DNA of 64,000 bases from Sphingopyxis sp. USTB-05 (lineage in GTDB: Bacteria; Pseudomonadota; Alphaproteobacteria; Sphingomonadales; Sphingomonadaceae), in the NCBI RefSeq assembly GCF_023822045.1, contig NZ_CP084712.1:868001-932000 (forward strand), written 5' to 3'. Positions 53,869-63,090 of the stretch are shown here, piece by piece. The notes beneath the pieces are model-generated. The model was not told where the DNA came from. It saw only the letters and a list, made by a program, of their open reading frames with translations, and did no database searches. How positions within the stretch are numbered: the first letter of the stretch is position 1; the number at the start of each line of letters is the position of its first letter. Both the position numbers and the translations under genes were made by a program.

Positions 53869-54752
53869 TGTTTACCGTCATCACCCCCTCGACCCACGAT
53901 ATCGGCGCCTTTGACGTGCGCCGTACCTTGCCGAACAAGGCGCGGACGATGGTCGGCCCCTTCATTTTCGTCGACCAGTTCGGCCCCGCGCATTTCGATA
54001 TCGGGCAGGGGATGGACGTGCGCCCGCATCCGCATATCAACCTGTCGACTTTGACCTATCTGTTCGAGGGCGCGATCGATCATCGCGACAGCCTGGGCAC
54101 TTACGCCACAATCCGTCCGGGTGCGTGCAACCTGATGACTGCCGGGCGCGGCATCGTCCATTCGGAGCGGACGCCGCTGGCCGAACGCGCGAGCGGTTCG
54201 GGGATTTCGGGTATGCAGACCTGGCTCGCGCTTCCCGACGGCAAGGAAGAGATCGACCCGGCATTCGAACATGTGCCCGCCGACAAATTGCCGCTGGTCG
54301 AGGATGGCAGCGTGTCGGCGCGTGTCATCATGGGCAGCCTGTGGGGCGTCACGGCGCCGACGACGCAGCATAGCGCCACCATCTATGCCGACATATTGAT
54401 GAACGCGGGCGCGAGCCTGCCGATCGATGCGGAGGCCGACGAACGCGCCGTGCTCGTCGCGATCGGCGACGCGAGCCTCGATGGCGAGCGGCTCGAACGC
54501 TACAGCCTTTATATCCTCAAGCCCGGTCAGGCGATGACGCTCCGCGCCGAAACCGACGCGCGCGTGATGCTGCTCGGCGGGGAGGCATTCAAAACGCCGC
54601 GCCACGTCTGGTGGAATTTCGTCAGCTCGTCGCGCGACCGGATCAACGAGGCGAAAGCGGAGTGGAAGGATCGCAAATTCCCGCTGGTCCCTGGCGACAG
54701 CGAGGAATTCATCCCGATCCCCGAAGTACCGAAGACGGTGAGCTATCCTTAG
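53868..54752 (+). CDS. Pirin-family protein
   Basis: A 294-residue bicupin. Signature stretches: VGPFIFVDQFGPAHF, DVRPHPHINLSTLTYLFEG (metal His residues), TAGRGIVHSERTP and a C-terminal SEEFIPIPE. Pirins bind iron; some have quercetinase activity. ATG 53868 overlaps the cupin stop (TGATG). It ends the bolA-cupin-pirin operon just before the repeat-rich non-coding block. Confidence 0.93.
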   Translation: MFTVITPSTHDIGAFDVRRTLPNKARTMVGPFIFVDQFGPAHFDIGQGMDVRPHPHINLSTLTYLFEGAIDHRDSLGTYATIRPGACNLMTAGRGIVHSERTPLAERASGSGISGMQTWLALPDGKEEIDPAFEHVPADKLPLVEDGSVSARVIMGSLWGVTAPTTQHSATIYADILMNAGASLPIDAEADERAVLVAIGDASLDGERLERYSLYILKPGQAMTLRAETDARVMLLGGEAFKTPRHVWWNFVSSSRDRINEAKAEWKDRKFPLVPGDSEEFIPIPEVPKTVSYP

Positions 54753-54792
54753 AGGCCCGCTTTCTGCCGATTGCGGCCCCCCCCACACCCTC

Positions 54793-54880
54793 GTCACCCC
54801 GGACTTGATCCGGGGTCCCGCTTGAGACGGATCCGGAGCGCGCGCAAAAAAGCCGGATCCCGGGTCAAGCCCGGGATGAC
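54793..54880. repeat. Palindromic element, family A, copy 1
   Basis: GTCACCCCGGACTTGATCCG at the left is matched by the inverted CGGGTCAAGCCCGGGATGAC at the right. Copies lie at 55240-55328 and 59399-59487, and a half at 47140. Confidence 0.8.
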
Positions 54881-54918
54881 GAGAGCGAAGAACGACCGGA
54901 AACTAACGACGGTAATGT

Positions 54919-55004
54919 GTGCCCCGGCGAAGGCCGGGGTCCAGAGCGGCAATCCGCACAGCTAGGCTTTCCAATGCCCTGGGCCCCGGCCTTCGCCGGG
55001 GCAC
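54919..55004. repeat. Palindromic element, family B, copy 1
   Basis: GTGCCCCGGCGAAGGCCGGG and CCCGGCCTTCGCCGGGGCAC are almost perfect inverted arms. Copies lie at 55368-55453 and, diverged, 42602-42684. Confidence 0.8.
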
Positions 55005-55110
55005 AACATAGTAGCAAACGTCAGCTCACCACCCCAATCCGGTCATTCGCTGCCGAACTTGATGGAACGGCCGAAAACGACCGGGAGCGGACGCTCCACC
55101 CAATCTAAAC

Positions 55111-55192
55111 CGTTCGCATCGAGCGAAGTCGAGATGCCCCTCGGGCTGGGCGTTTCGTCGATGGGTGTCTCGACTTCGCTCGACACGAACGG
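55111..55192. repeat. Third inverted repeat, CGAGCGAAGTCGAGA type
   Basis: TCGAGCGAAGTCGAGA (about 55119-55134) and TCTCGACTTCGCTCGA (about 55168-55183) are inverted arms within a region bounded by CGTTCG and CGAACG. Confidence 0.7.
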
Positions 55193-55239
55193 AGAAAGGG
55201 CGGAGCTCAAAGTGACCGGTTGCAGACCTCATCATCATC

Positions 55240-55328
55240 GTCACCCCGGACTTGATCCGGGGTCCCGCTTGAGGTCGAAGCCGGTGAGTGCGTCAAAAAG
55301 CGGGATCCCGGGTCAAGCCCGGGATGAC
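55240..55328. repeat. Palindromic element, family A, copy 2
   Basis: Same arms as copy 1 at 54793, with a different middle part. It begins the second long repeat unit. Confidence 0.8.
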
Positions 55329-55367
55329 GAGAGCGAAGAAACGACCGGAAACTAACGACGGCAATAT

Positions 55368-55453
55368 GTGCCCCGGCGAAGGCCGGGGTCCAGGGCGGCA
55401 ATCCGCACAGCTCGGCTTTCTAAAGCCCTGGGCCCCGGCCTTCGCCGGGGTAC
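55368..55453. repeat. Palindromic element, family B, copy 2
   Basis: Same arms as copy 1 at 54919; even the middle part (AATCCGCACAGCT) is shared, showing that the whole unit was duplicated. Confidence 0.8.
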
Positions 55454-55606
55454 AACATAGTAGCAAACGTCCGCTCCCCACCCCAAAACCGTCGCGCCGG
55501 GTTTCCCCGTCTCCTTCGCCCAATCGCCCCGCCTTTTGTTGCAGCTTGCCAGGCTCCCCAATCCCCGCCAGATTGGTTTTGAAAAGAAACCAAAGGAGCG
55601 GAATGG

Positions 55607-56530
55607 ATGATCGGCGATTTCGAGCAGCAGCGGGTGATGCTTTCGACCGGGGTCGAACTCGACGTCGTCGATATGGGCCCGAAAGATGCTCCGGCGCTGA
55701 TCTTTCTCCATGGCTTTCCCGAATCGCATCGCACCTGGCGCCACCAACTGCCGCACTTCGCGGACCGCTTTCGCTGCATCGCGCCCGACCAGCGCGGCTA
55801 TCGCGGGTCGTCGAAGCCACAGGACGTCGAATCCTACACCCCCGACAAGCTGATCGCCGATATTTTCGCGCTCGCTGATGCGCTTGGCGTCGATAATTTC
55901 ACCGTCGTCGGTCACGACTGGGGCGGCGCGATCGCATGGGGTGTTGCATTGGGCGGCCAGCCGGGCGGGCTGCATCCGGCATGGGCGGGGCGCGTCACGC
56001 GCGCGGTCATCGCCAACGCGCCGCACCCCGGGATATTTCAGCGACTTCTCCTGACGAACGAGGGTCAGCGCGCCGCGAGCCAATATATTCGCACCTTCCG
56101 CGATTCCGCGAGCGATGCGATCATCGAGGACCATGGCATCGCCGGAATCCTGGCCCATGCTTTCGAAGGACGCGTGCCGAGCGGCGGGGTTCAGCCCCCT
56201 GACGAGATTGCCCGCCTGCTCAAGGATTGGGAGGACCGCGACGCGTGCCGCGCGATGATCAACTGGTATCGCGGTTCGCCGGCCATCGTTCCCGCAATGA
56301 ATGAACCTTATGCCGAACCACCCGCGGCGCCGTTCCCGAAACTCAACATTCCCACACTCGTCATCTGGGCACTCGACGATGTCGCGCTGCCGCCGTGCAA
56401 TCTTGACGGCATCGAAGAGCTTGTTCCCGATGTGACGATCGTCGAAGTTCCGGACTGCGGACATTTCGTGCCATGGGACGCGCCTGATGCGGTCAACCAT
56501 GCGATGGATGAATTTCTCGCTGCCAAATAA
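55607..56530 (+). CDS. Epoxide-hydrolase-like alpha/beta hydrolase
   Basis: A 307-residue enzyme with HGFPES (residues 35-40) and the nucleophile elbow GHDWGG (Asp104 rather than Ser), the pattern of epoxide hydrolases and haloalkane dehalogenases. The catalytic acid is in ALDDVALP and His in CGHFVPWD. RGYRGSSKP is typical of the epoxide-hydrolase group. AAAGGAG precedes ATG 55607 by 9 bases. Dehalogenase activity cannot be excluded. The downstream hairpin at 56561 may end the transcript. Confidence 0.9.
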   Translation: MIGDFEQQRVMLSTGVELDVVDMGPKDAPALIFLHGFPESHRTWRHQLPHFADRFRCIAPDQRGYRGSSKPQDVESYTPDKLIADIFALADALGVDNFTVVGHDWGGAIAWGVALGGQPGGLHPAWAGRVTRAVIANAPHPGIFQRLLLTNEGQRAASQYIRTFRDSASDAIIEDHGIAGILAHAFEGRVPSGGVQPPDEIARLLKDWEDRDACRAMINWYRGSPAIVPAMNEPYAEPPAAPFPKLNIPTLVIWALDDVALPPCNLDGIEELVPDVTIVEVPDCGHFVPWDAPDAVNHAMDEFLAAK

Positions 56531-56560
56531 ACAAGGCCATCGTTTCGTTCGAAAAAAAGT

Positions 56561-56586
56561 GGCGGGCGGCGATCGCGCCGCCCGCC
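56561..56586. terminator. Strong hairpin after the epoxide hydrolase gene
   Basis: GGCGGGCGGC and GCCGCCCGCC pair perfectly around GATCGC. Seven A residues lie to the left, so the best intrinsic terminator is on the minus strand; on the plus strand only a weak T-rich stretch follows. No minus-strand gene reads into it. Confidence 0.55.
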
Positions 56587-56754
56587 GTCGGGGGGGTCTT
56601 TGTCTGCGTGTCTGGGGCACGCGTCTATGGTCTCACCCACACCTCTTTGTCTCGGCTGCGACTAGGGCCGAGGACTTTGGGTGGGGCGATTTAACCATAT
56701 TATTGCGCAATATAGCAGGCTTTCACATTTTCCCATTCTTGCCATACTCATGCG

Positions 56755-57537
56755 ATGGAAGTGGGAGAACTCAGGGTCGCCGCGATCGTTGACCGGATCG
56801 ATGGCCCGTCGAACTGGACGATCGTACGCGATGTCCATGTGCTGATCCTGTATGAGGCAGGGAGCTATCACTGGCTCGAAACCTGGCAGGGTGATCGGCG
56901 GACCTCGCTCGGCGATCCGCTGCCCGGCGAAATGTGGTTGATCCCCGCGGGCCAGACCTATCGCGCGTCGGCAAAGGGCGGCGCGGTCCGTATGGTCGAA
57001 GTCGAAATTCCGACCTCGCGGCTGACCATAGCGCCCGAAACGCGGGCGCTGGCCGCTCATCATGACCTTGCGCTCGCCGCGTTGGTCCGCGCGCTGTTGG
57101 CGGGCGATGCCTTGGCGGGCGATGCGCTGACCGCGATCCTTGCGAGGACCGTCGAGAATATGGCCGGTCGTGCCGAGACGCCCGCGATTGCCCAGCGCAT
57201 CAACGATCTGATGGCCTTCATCCAGACACAGCTCGAAGTGCCGTTGACCGTCGAGGATATGGCAGCCGAGGCCGGCATGTCGGTGAACAGCCTGATCGTC
57301 CATTTCGCGCGCGCGACCGGGCGGACCCCCGCGCAATATGTGCTGCGGCAGCGGCTTCGTCACGCCTGCTGGTTCCTGATGAACCGTCCGCTCTCGATCG
57401 CCGAAATAGCCTTCGCGACCGGATTTTCGAGCCATGCGCATCTCTGCGCGATCTTCCGCCGCAAGATTGGCATGTCGCCGGGCGAGTGGCGCCGCCGGCA
57501 TCGATCCTATATCGTCGAAGCGGAGGGGGAGGCGTAA
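56755..57537 (+). CDS. AraC-family transcriptional regulator
   Basis: A 260-residue regulator with an N-terminal cupin-like sensing part and two helix-turn-helix motifs at the C-terminus: LTVEDMAAEAGMSVNSLIVHFARATGRTPAQYVLRQRLRHA and SIAEIAFATGFSSHAHLCAIFRRKIGMSPGEWRR. ATG 56755 is directly followed by sequence typical of the family. A small membrane protein gene begins 3 bases after its stop. Targets are unknown. Confidence 0.93.
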   Translation: MEVGELRVAAIVDRIDGPSNWTIVRDVHVLILYEAGSYHWLETWQGDRRTSLGDPLPGEMWLIPAGQTYRASAKGGAVRMVEVEIPTSRLTIAPETRALAAHHDLALAALVRALLAGDALAGDALTAILARTVENMAGRAETPAIAQRINDLMAFIQTQLEVPLTVEDMAAEAGMSVNSLIVHFARATGRTPAQYVLRQRLRHACWFLMNRPLSIAEIAFATGFSSHAHLCAIFRRKIGMSPGEWRRRHRSYIVEAEGEA

Positions 57538-57539
57538 AT

Positions 57540-57785
57540 ATGTCGCATACGGTGATGATGCTGCTGGCCGGGCTGGGCCTGTTGATCCTGCTGCGCCTGA
57601 CGATCGGGGATGCCGCGCGCGCGACGCGCCTGTTCCTCGTCCTGTGGCTGCTCGTCGCGATCGGCAATATGCTCGTCGGCGTGCTCCATGCGGGCTATGG
57701 CTGGGCCGAGGAAGCAGGGATCGCGCTGGTCGTTTTCGGCGTGCCGGCAGCGGTCGCGCTGCTCGCGCGCCGTTTCTCGCGCTAA
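57540..57785 (+). CDS. Small membrane protein, three predicted spans
   Basis: An 81-residue hydrophobic protein following the AraC gene by 2 bases: MMLLAGLGLLILLRL, ATRLFLVLWLLVAIGNMLVGV and AGIALVVFGVPAAVALLA. It is likely to be co-expressed with the regulator. The layout recalls small inner-membrane proteins of unknown role. Its TAA overlaps the TAG of the convergent gene. Confidence 0.8.
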   Translation: MSHTVMMLLAGLGLLILLRLTIGDAARATRLFLVLWLLVAIGNMLVGVLHAGYGWAEEAGIALVVFGVPAAVALLARRFSR

Positions 57786-58201
57786 TTCTCGGGGCGTAGC
57801 AAACAGCCGCTGGCACCAGCATAGCGCGCGCTGCGCGAGGCGAGCAGCGGCACGCTGCCGGTTACGGTCCGGGTCGCGGGATCCTCGCTCAGCGATATCA
57901 TTTCCATGCCGGGCTCGAAGTCGCTCTGGCAGCTTTCGAGGCTGCGGCCCTGAACATAGCGGCACGAACAACCGACCCGCGCGGCATAGGCGGAGCCGAG
58001 TTCGGCCTGCGCCTTGAACGACGGAAATTTCCAGATCGCGAAAATTGCGAGCAGCACCGCAAGCCCGATCGCCCACGGCAAACAGCCGCCCCAGCGGCTC
58101 TGTTTCTTCGGCGAGGGGGCGGGGGCCACGGGCGGCGGCACGGCGGCTGGCGTCTCGCCCGTTGTCGGCCCGGTCGGATTGATGTTATTCACTTGATCCA
58201 T
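57782..58201 (-). CDS. Single-span membrane protein of unknown function
   Basis: A 139-residue protein. A Pro/Ala-rich N-terminus precedes one transmembrane helix (LPWAIGLAVLLAIFAIWKFP). An outside part contains four cysteines (VGCSCRYVQGRSLESC and SGCLL), which may form disulfides. The ATG at 58201 overlaps the ATG of the divergent gene; GTG codons at 58207 and 58192 are alternatives. I do not recognise a family. Confidence 0.72.
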   Translation of the reverse strand: MDQVNNINPTGPTTGETPAAVPPPVAPAPSPKKQSRWGGCLPWAIGLAVLLAIFAIWKFPSFKAQAELGSAYAARVGCSCRYVQGRSLESCQSDFEPGMEMISLSEDPATRTVTGSVPLLASRSARYAGASGCLLRPEN

Positions 58202-59357
58202 GATCACGAAAAAACGGCTGCTGGCAAGTGCTGCCCTCGCGATGCTCGGCGTCTGGTCGCTGACGCAGGCGGCAGGGCAGGGGAATATGGCGCCCGCCTC
58301 GCCTGCACCGAAGTTCGGAGCATCGCTTGACGGCGTGGCGGCGGTAGAGACGCCGCGGGCCCTGCCTGCGCTGCCCGCCGCCAGCCGCGCGCATGCCGAT
58401 GCGCTGTTCGCCGATGTCGACGACGTCGGTCAGACGCGCGCGCTTCTGATACTCCGCGACGGGGAGCCGATCTATGAGCGTTACGCCGCGGGTTTCGGTC
58501 CCGAATCGAAGCTGATCAGTTGGTCGATGGCAAAAAGCATCACCGCGGTGCTTACCGGTTTTCTCGTCGCCGATGGGCAATTGTCGCTCGACGGCCCGGC
58601 GCCGGTCGCGGCCTGGCAACGTAGCGGAGACCCGCGCGGCGCGATTACGCTTCGAAACCTGCTCCATATGTCGTCGGGGTTGGAGCATGTCGAAAGTGGC
58701 GATCCGGTTTGGCAGGGCGACACCGTCGCGATGCTGTTCGGCGGCGGTGCGGGCGACATGGCGGGCTTCGCCGAAGCGAAACCTGCGGCGGCACAGCCCG
58801 ACGAGGTCTTCAACTATAGTTCGGCGACCAGCGTCATCCTGTCGGACATAATCGCCGATACGCTGACCCCGTCGCGGAACCCCGATGCGCGCCGCGATGC
58901 GATGCGCGATTTCATCGGCGGCCGGCTGATCGAGCCGCTCGGCATGACCAGCCTGACGCCCGAGTTCGACGCGCGCGGAACGATGATCGGCGGATCGATC
59001 ATGCACGCGACCGCGCGCGACTATGCAAGGTTCGGCGAATTCCTGCGCAATGGCGGCGTCGTGGACGGCCAGCGGCTGTTGCCCGAAACCTGGATAAAAT
59101 TCATGCTCACGCCCTCGGCGAACGATGCGGGTTATGGCGGCCATATCTGGCTCAACCGCAAGCGGCCCGCGGGCGTGACGCCGGCGTTATGGCCCGATCG
59201 CGGCCCGAACGACCTGTTCGCGTGCATCGGGCATCAGGGGCAATATATCATCGTCTCGCCGTCGCAGCGGCTGACCATCGTGCGGCTGGGCATCACGACC
59301 GATGACCAGTTCCCCGCGCTGCGTCGGCATCTGGCGGATCTGACGGCGGCGCTTTGA
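58200..59357 (+). CDS. Class C beta-lactamase-like serine hydrolase
   Basis: A 385-residue secreted enzyme. Signal peptide near 1-25. SxxK catalytic motif at 109-112 (SMAK), Tyr206-Ser-Ser as the second motif (FNYSSATSVIL), and IGHQGQYIIVSP near the C-terminus in place of KTG. This is the pattern of the penicillin-binding-like esterases (EstB/NylB group) rather than true AmpC. The two start codons of this and the divergent gene overlap. Substrate unknown. Confidence 0.9.
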   Translation: MITKKRLLASAALAMLGVWSLTQAAGQGNMAPASPAPKFGASLDGVAAVETPRALPALPAASRAHADALFADVDDVGQTRALLILRDGEPIYERYAAGFGPESKLISWSMAKSITAVLTGFLVADGQLSLDGPAPVAAWQRSGDPRGAITLRNLLHMSSGLEHVESGDPVWQGDTVAMLFGGGAGDMAGFAEAKPAAAQPDEVFNYSSATSVILSDIIADTLTPSRNPDARRDAMRDFIGGRLIEPLGMTSLTPEFDARGTMIGGSIMHATARDYARFGEFLRNGGVVDGQRLLPETWIKFMLTPSANDAGYGGHIWLNRKRPAGVTPALWPDRGPNDLFACIGHQGQYIIVSPSQRLTIVRLGITTDDQFPALRRHLADLTAAL

Positions 59358-59398
59358 GGGTTCGGGGTGGGGAGCTGCGGTTGCCTTACTCCACTTCC

Positions 59399-59487
59399 GT
59401 CATCCCGGGCTTGACCCGGGATCCCGCTTTTGGAGCATTCACCGGTATCGGTATCAAGCGAGACCCCGGGTCAAGCCCCGGGGTGAC
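59399..59487. repeat. Palindromic element, family A, copy 3
   Basis: GTCATCCCGGGCTTGACCCG and the inverted CGGGTCAAGCCCCGGGGTGAC form the arms, between two convergent genes where it may also end transcription. Confidence 0.75.
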
Positions 59488-59522
59488 GATGACAGATAGA
59501 CGGCTTCGGGTCGAAACCTGCC

Positions 59523-60341
59523 TTACAGCAAAAAGTCGCCAACCACCGTCGTGACGCAGGTGCCCGTCAGCTCGACCATGTCGCCGTCGAGGCGGCAGCC
59601 GACATGGCCCCCACGCGCGCTCGCTTGATAGGCGGCGAAATGGTCGCGGCCGAGGCGCGTCGTCCAATAGGGCGTCAGCACGCTGTGTGCCGATCCCGTC
59701 ACCGGATCCTCCGGAATGCCCGCGCCAGGTGCAAAGGCGCGGCTGACGACGTCGGCGTCCGACACATCGCCGCCGCCCGGCGCGGTCGCGATATAGAGGA
59801 TGTCGCCCTTGCTCAGCGCCGCAAGATCGGGGGTCAGCGCGCGAACCTCTTCGGCGCTGTGATAGACGATCAGCGCATAGCCGCCGTCATGCCACAGCGT
59901 TTCGACCACATTGCCGCCCATCGTGCGCACGATGTCGGGCATCGGTTTCGCCTCCGGGCGATAGGCGGGCAGTTTCATCCGGTAACCCCCGTCGTCGCCG
60001 TTGCGCGCGACGGTCAGGCGGCCGGCCTTGCGCGTGCGAAAATGCATGTCGTTCCGCCACTGCGCCGCCGACAAGAGGACGTGCCCGCTCGCGAGCGTCG
60101 CATGGCCGCACAGGGCGACTTCGATTGTCGGGGTGAACCAGCGCAGTTCATAATCGGCTTCGTTGCTCTCGTCGGGAACGAGGAAGGCGGTTTCGGCGAG
60201 GTTGTTCTCGGCCGCGATGGCCTGCAGCGTCGCATCGTCTAGCCATTCCTCGAGCGGCATGACCGCAGCGGGATTGCCGGTAAAGGGACGGTCGGCAAAG
60301 GCGTCGACCTGCGTGATCGGAAGGCGGCGTGCAGCGCTCAT
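59523..60341 (-). CDS. PhzF-family isomerase
   Basis: A 272-residue protein of the PhzF/diaminopimelate-epimerase fold: [19 protein letters not shown] near the start, catalytic Glu at about 50 ([11 protein letters not shown]), [24 protein letters not shown] and [19 protein letters not shown]. Most such genes lie outside phenazine clusters, as here, so the substrate is undefined. Its ATG overlaps the pdxH stop (ATGA). Confidence 0.93.
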   Translation of the reverse strand: MSAARRLPITQVDAFADRPFTGNPAAVMPLEEWLDDATLQAIAAENNLAETAFLVPDESNEADYELRWFTPTIEVALCGHATLASGHVLLSAAQWRNDMHFRTRKAGRLTVARNGDDGGYRMKLPAYRPEAKPMPDIVRTMGGNVVETLWHDGGYALIVYHSAEEVRALTPDLAALSKGDILYIATAPGGGDVSDADVVSRAFAPGAGIPEDPVTGSAHSVLTPYWTTRLGRDHFAAYQASARGGHVGCRLDGDMVELTGTCVTTVVGDFLL

Positions 60342-60928
60342 GGATACAGCAATCCTTTCGTCCAGCCCTCTCCGGCGCGCCGGAACTGCGTGCGCTCGTG
60401 CAGGCGGTGTGCGCGATCCTGCCAGAACTCGATAGCCGAAGGATTAACGCGCCAGCCCGACCAGCGCGGCGGACGCGGCACGTCCTGCCCCTCGAACCGC
60501 GCCTGCATTTCTTCGAAGCGCGCCTCGAACGTCTCGCGGCTATCCAGCGGTCGCGACTGGTCGCTCGCCCACGCGCCAAGCTGGCTGTCGCGGCTGCGCG
60601 TTGCGAAATAAGCGTCGGCGATCGCGTCGTCGACGGGCGTCACCGCACCTTCGATACGAATCTGCCGGCGCAGCGATTTCCAGTGAAAGAGCAGCGCGAC
60701 ATGCTGGTTCGCCGCCAGCTCGCCGCCCTTGCGGCTGTCGAGATTGGTGTAAAATATGAAGCCGTCGGGACCATGCCCCTTCAGCAAGACCATGCGAAGC
60801 GACGGATGTCCGTCGGGCGTCGTCGTCGCGAGTGCCATCGCATTGGCGTCATTGGGTTCGCTGGCGCGCGCTTCGGAGAACCAGCTATCGAACAGGGCAA
60901 AGGGATCGTCGCTCATCCGCGCGGTCAT
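60338..60928 (-). CDS. pdxH: Pyridoxamine 5'-phosphate oxidase
   Basis: A 196-residue FMN enzyme oxidising pyridoxine or pyridoxamine 5'-phosphate to pyridoxal 5'-phosphate. Typical stretches: [60 protein letters not shown], and the C-terminus [15 protein letters not shown] 60928 is used; 60916 (MSDDPF) is equally possible and no clear ribosome-binding site decides. It is co-transcribed with the PhzF-like gene. Confidence 0.95.
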   Translation of the reverse strand: MTARMSDDPFALFDSWFSEARASEPNDANAMALATTTPDGHPSLRMVLLKGHGPDGFIFYTNLDSRKGGELAANQHVALLFHWKSLRRQIRIEGAVTPVDDAIADAYFATRSRDSQLGAWASDQSRPLDSRETFEARFEEMQARFEGQDVPRPPRWSGWRVNPSAIEFWQDRAHRLHERTQFRRAGEGWTKGLLYP

Positions 60929-61077
60929 AATGCGAGCAGTTGGCGGTGAGCAAGCAATAAGCCCTCCGCCGCAGGGGAGGGCTTTGCTTGCGCGGAACTT
61001 GACCTGCAGCGGCACATTACCACATCGACGTGCAATCGGGCTTCACGCCCAGTCACTTATCGGGCTACAGGAGCAAA

Positions 61078-62010
61078 ATGGCCGATCCCTATTCCACCCT
61101 GGGCGTTGCGAAGAGTGCAAGCGAAGCGGAAATCAAATCCGCGTACCGCAAGCTCGCCAAGGAATTGCACCCCGACAAGAACAAGGACAACCCAAAGGCG
61201 TCGGAGAAATTCTCAGACGTGACCAAGGCGTATGACCTGCTGTCGGACAAGACGAAGCGCGCGCAATATGACCGCGGCGAAATCGATGGCGAGGGCAATC
61301 CCGCGATGCCCTATGGTTATGGCGGTGGCGGCGGTTTCCGCGGCGATCAGCGTACGGGTCCGGGCGGTTTCAGCGGTTTCGGCAACGAGAGCGCCGATTT
61401 CGGCAATATTTTCGAGGGTCTGTTCGGTGGTCGCGGCGGCGGCGGCGGCGGGCCGTTCGGTGGTTTCGGCGGACGCAGCGCACCGCCGCAAAAGGGCGCC
61501 AACGTCGCCTATCGCCTGTCGGTGTCGTTCGTCGATGCCGCGACGCAGGCGCCGCAACGCATCGCGCTTTCCGACGGCGCGACGATCGACCTGAAATTGC
61601 CTGCTGGGGTCGAGACCGGCACCCAGATGCGCCTTGCCGGCAAGGGGCAGCCAGGACCCGGCGGCACCGGCGACGGTATCGTGACGATCACGGTCAAGGA
61701 TCATCCCTTTTACGTGCGCGAGGGCGCCAACATCCGCCTCGACCTGCCGGTCAAGCTGAACGAGGCGGTCAAGGGCGCGAAGATCAAGGTGCCGACCGTC
61801 GACGGCCCGGTGATGCTGTCGATCCCGGCCGGTTCCTCGTCGGGCAAGGTGATGCGCCTCAAGGGCAAGGGCTTCAGCCAGAAGAGCGGCGGCCGCGGCG
61901 ACCAGCTCGTCCGGCTGATGGTGGATTTGCCCGCCGACGACGAGGCGCTGGTCAAGCTGCTCAGCGAATGGAACGATCCGCGCGACGTGCGTGCGGAGCT
62001 GGGTGTGTGA
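61078..62010 (+). CDS. DnaJ-type chaperone without zinc finger (CbpA-like)
   Basis: A 310-residue co-chaperone. J domain 4-67 with HPD at 31-33, a Gly/Phe-rich region of about 78-140 ([26 protein letters not shown]), and two C-terminal beta-domains ([20 protein letters not shown]). The CXXCXGXG zinc repeats of DnaJ are absent, so type B. CAGGAG precedes ATG 61078. It is followed directly by the YihY/BrkB gene. A partner Hsp70 is not in the window. Confidence 0.94.
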   Translation: MADPYSTLGVAKSASEAEIKSAYRKLAKELHPDKNKDNPKASEKFSDVTKAYDLLSDKTKRAQYDRGEIDGEGNPAMPYGYGGGGGFRGDQRTGPGGFSGFGNESADFGNIFEGLFGGRGGGGGGPFGGFGGRSAPPQKGANVAYRLSVSFVDAATQAPQRIALSDGATIDLKLPAGVETGTQMRLAGKGQPGPGGTGDGIVTITVKDHPFYVREGANIRLDLPVKLNEAVKGAKIKVPTVDGPVMLSIPAGSSSGKVMRLKGKGFSQKSGGRGDQLVRLMVDLPADDEALVKLLSEWNDPRDVRAELGV

Positions 62011-62013
62011 TGC

Positions 62014-63090
62014 GTGGCTGACGCCGGCGAGAAAAAGATCGTCGCCGCGCTTGAGCGCGAGGTCGCCGAAGAGGTCGGCAAGGAATTTCTGGCCGAGGGC
62101 CATTCGCCGCACTCGCCCGAGGCGCGGGCCGAACGCGCCAAACGCGTCAAGCTGCGCGCGCGCGCCGAAGGGCTGATCCATCGCGGGCGTGAGCAATTGG
62201 CGCCCGGTACCCGCGCGTACCGGATCGTGCGCCGCGTCGTCGTCGGCACCTACACCGACGGCTTCATCCATGCGGGCAATCTTGCTTATCTTGCGCTGAT
62301 CGCGCTCTTCCCCTTCTTCATCCTGCTCGCCGCCGCGCTGTCGATCTTCGGCGGCAGCGTCGGGGGCGAGGCGGCCATCGAGGCGGTTTTCTCGACGATG
62401 CCGCCCACTGTCGCAAAGGCGCTTTCGGGACCCATCCGTGAAGTCATGACGGCACGTACCGGCATCTTCCTGTGGCTTGGTGCGCTCGTCGCACTATGGA
62501 CCGTCGGCAGCCTGATCGAAACGGTGCGCGATATCCTCCGCCGCGCCTATGGCACGCATTTCAGCAAGGGTTTCTTTCACTACCGGCTGCTGTCGATCGG
62601 CATCATTACCGGCGCGGTCGTCCTGATGCTGCTATCCTTCAGCATGCAGGTGCTGATCGTCGGCGTCGAACAGTTCGTGACCCGTGTGCTGCCCGAGCGA
62701 TATCAATCCTTCGGCATCGTGCTGATCTCGCGCGGGGTATCGGGCTTTGGCCTGTTCCTCGCAATCTATATGCTCTTTTACAGCCTTACGCCGTCGAAAT
62801 ACCGGCGGCGGCAATTCCCGAAATGGCCGGGCGCGCTGTTCACGACGCTTTGGTGGGTCGGCGTCACGCTCGCTCTGCCGCCGTTGCTTGCCAGCCTCCT
62901 CAGCTATGACGCAACCTACGGCAGCCTCGCGGGTGTGATGGTCGCGCTCTTCTTTTTCTATCTCGTCGGATTGGGTATGGTGATGGGCGCCGAACTCAAC
63001 GCCGCGCTCGTCGAGGTTGAGGATTTGGGCCACGACGCTATTGGGCGCGTCGACGATGTGATTATTGAAAAGACCGGAGACAAAAAATGA
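62014..63090 (+). CDS. YihY/BrkB-family inner-membrane protein
   Basis: A 358-residue protein with a charged N-terminal part of about 70 residues and six hydrophobic segments (YLALIALFPFFILLAAALSIFG; GIFLWLGALVALWTV; LLSIGIITGAVVLMLLSF, and others), including the family element YGSLAGVMVALFFFYLVGLGMVMGAELNAAL. The start is a GTG 4 bases after the DnaJ stop. Formerly called ribonuclease BN by mistake; the role is uncertain, perhaps export or lipid transport. Its stop overlaps the fabI ATG. Confidence 0.9.
   Translation: MADAGEKKIVAALEREVAEEVGKEFLAEGHSPHSPEARAERAKRVKLRARAEGLIHRGREQLAPGTRAYRIVRRVVVGTYTDGFIHAGNLAYLALIALFPFFILLAAALSIFGGSVGGEAAIEAVFSTMPPTVAKALSGPIREVMTARTGIFLWLGALVALWTVGSLIETVRDILRRAYGTHFSKGFFHYRLLSIGIITGAVVLMLLSFSMQVLIVGVEQFVTRVLPERYQSFGIVLISRGVSGFGLFLAIYMLFYSLTPSKYRRRQFPKWPGALFTTLWWVGVTLALPPLLASLLSYDATYGSLAGVMVALFFFYLVGLGMVMGAELNAALVEVEDLGHDAIGRVDDVIIEKTGDKK

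Larger units (their letters stand above)
54753..55606. other. Non-coding block of palindromic repeats
   Basis: No credible gene is seen in 854 bases between the pirin and the epoxide-hydrolase-like gene. It contains four GC-rich palindromic elements in two families, arranged as two copies of a longer unit (54793-55036 and 55240-55485, with about 90% identity by eye) separated by a third kind of inverted repeat at 55111-55192. Short open frames here are translations of the repeats. Confidence 0.8.

Noticed and set aside
54793..55485. CRISPR array
   Set aside because: The repeated parts are 85-90 base palindromes in two families without regular short spacers, and there are no cas genes.
58200..59357. 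True AmpC beta-lactamase (resistance gene)
   Set aside because: The third motif is not KTG and the layout is that of EstB/NylB-type serine hydrolases.
62014..63090. Ribonuclease BN
   Set aside because: The old name for this family is wrong; the sequence is an integral membrane protein without nuclease motifs.
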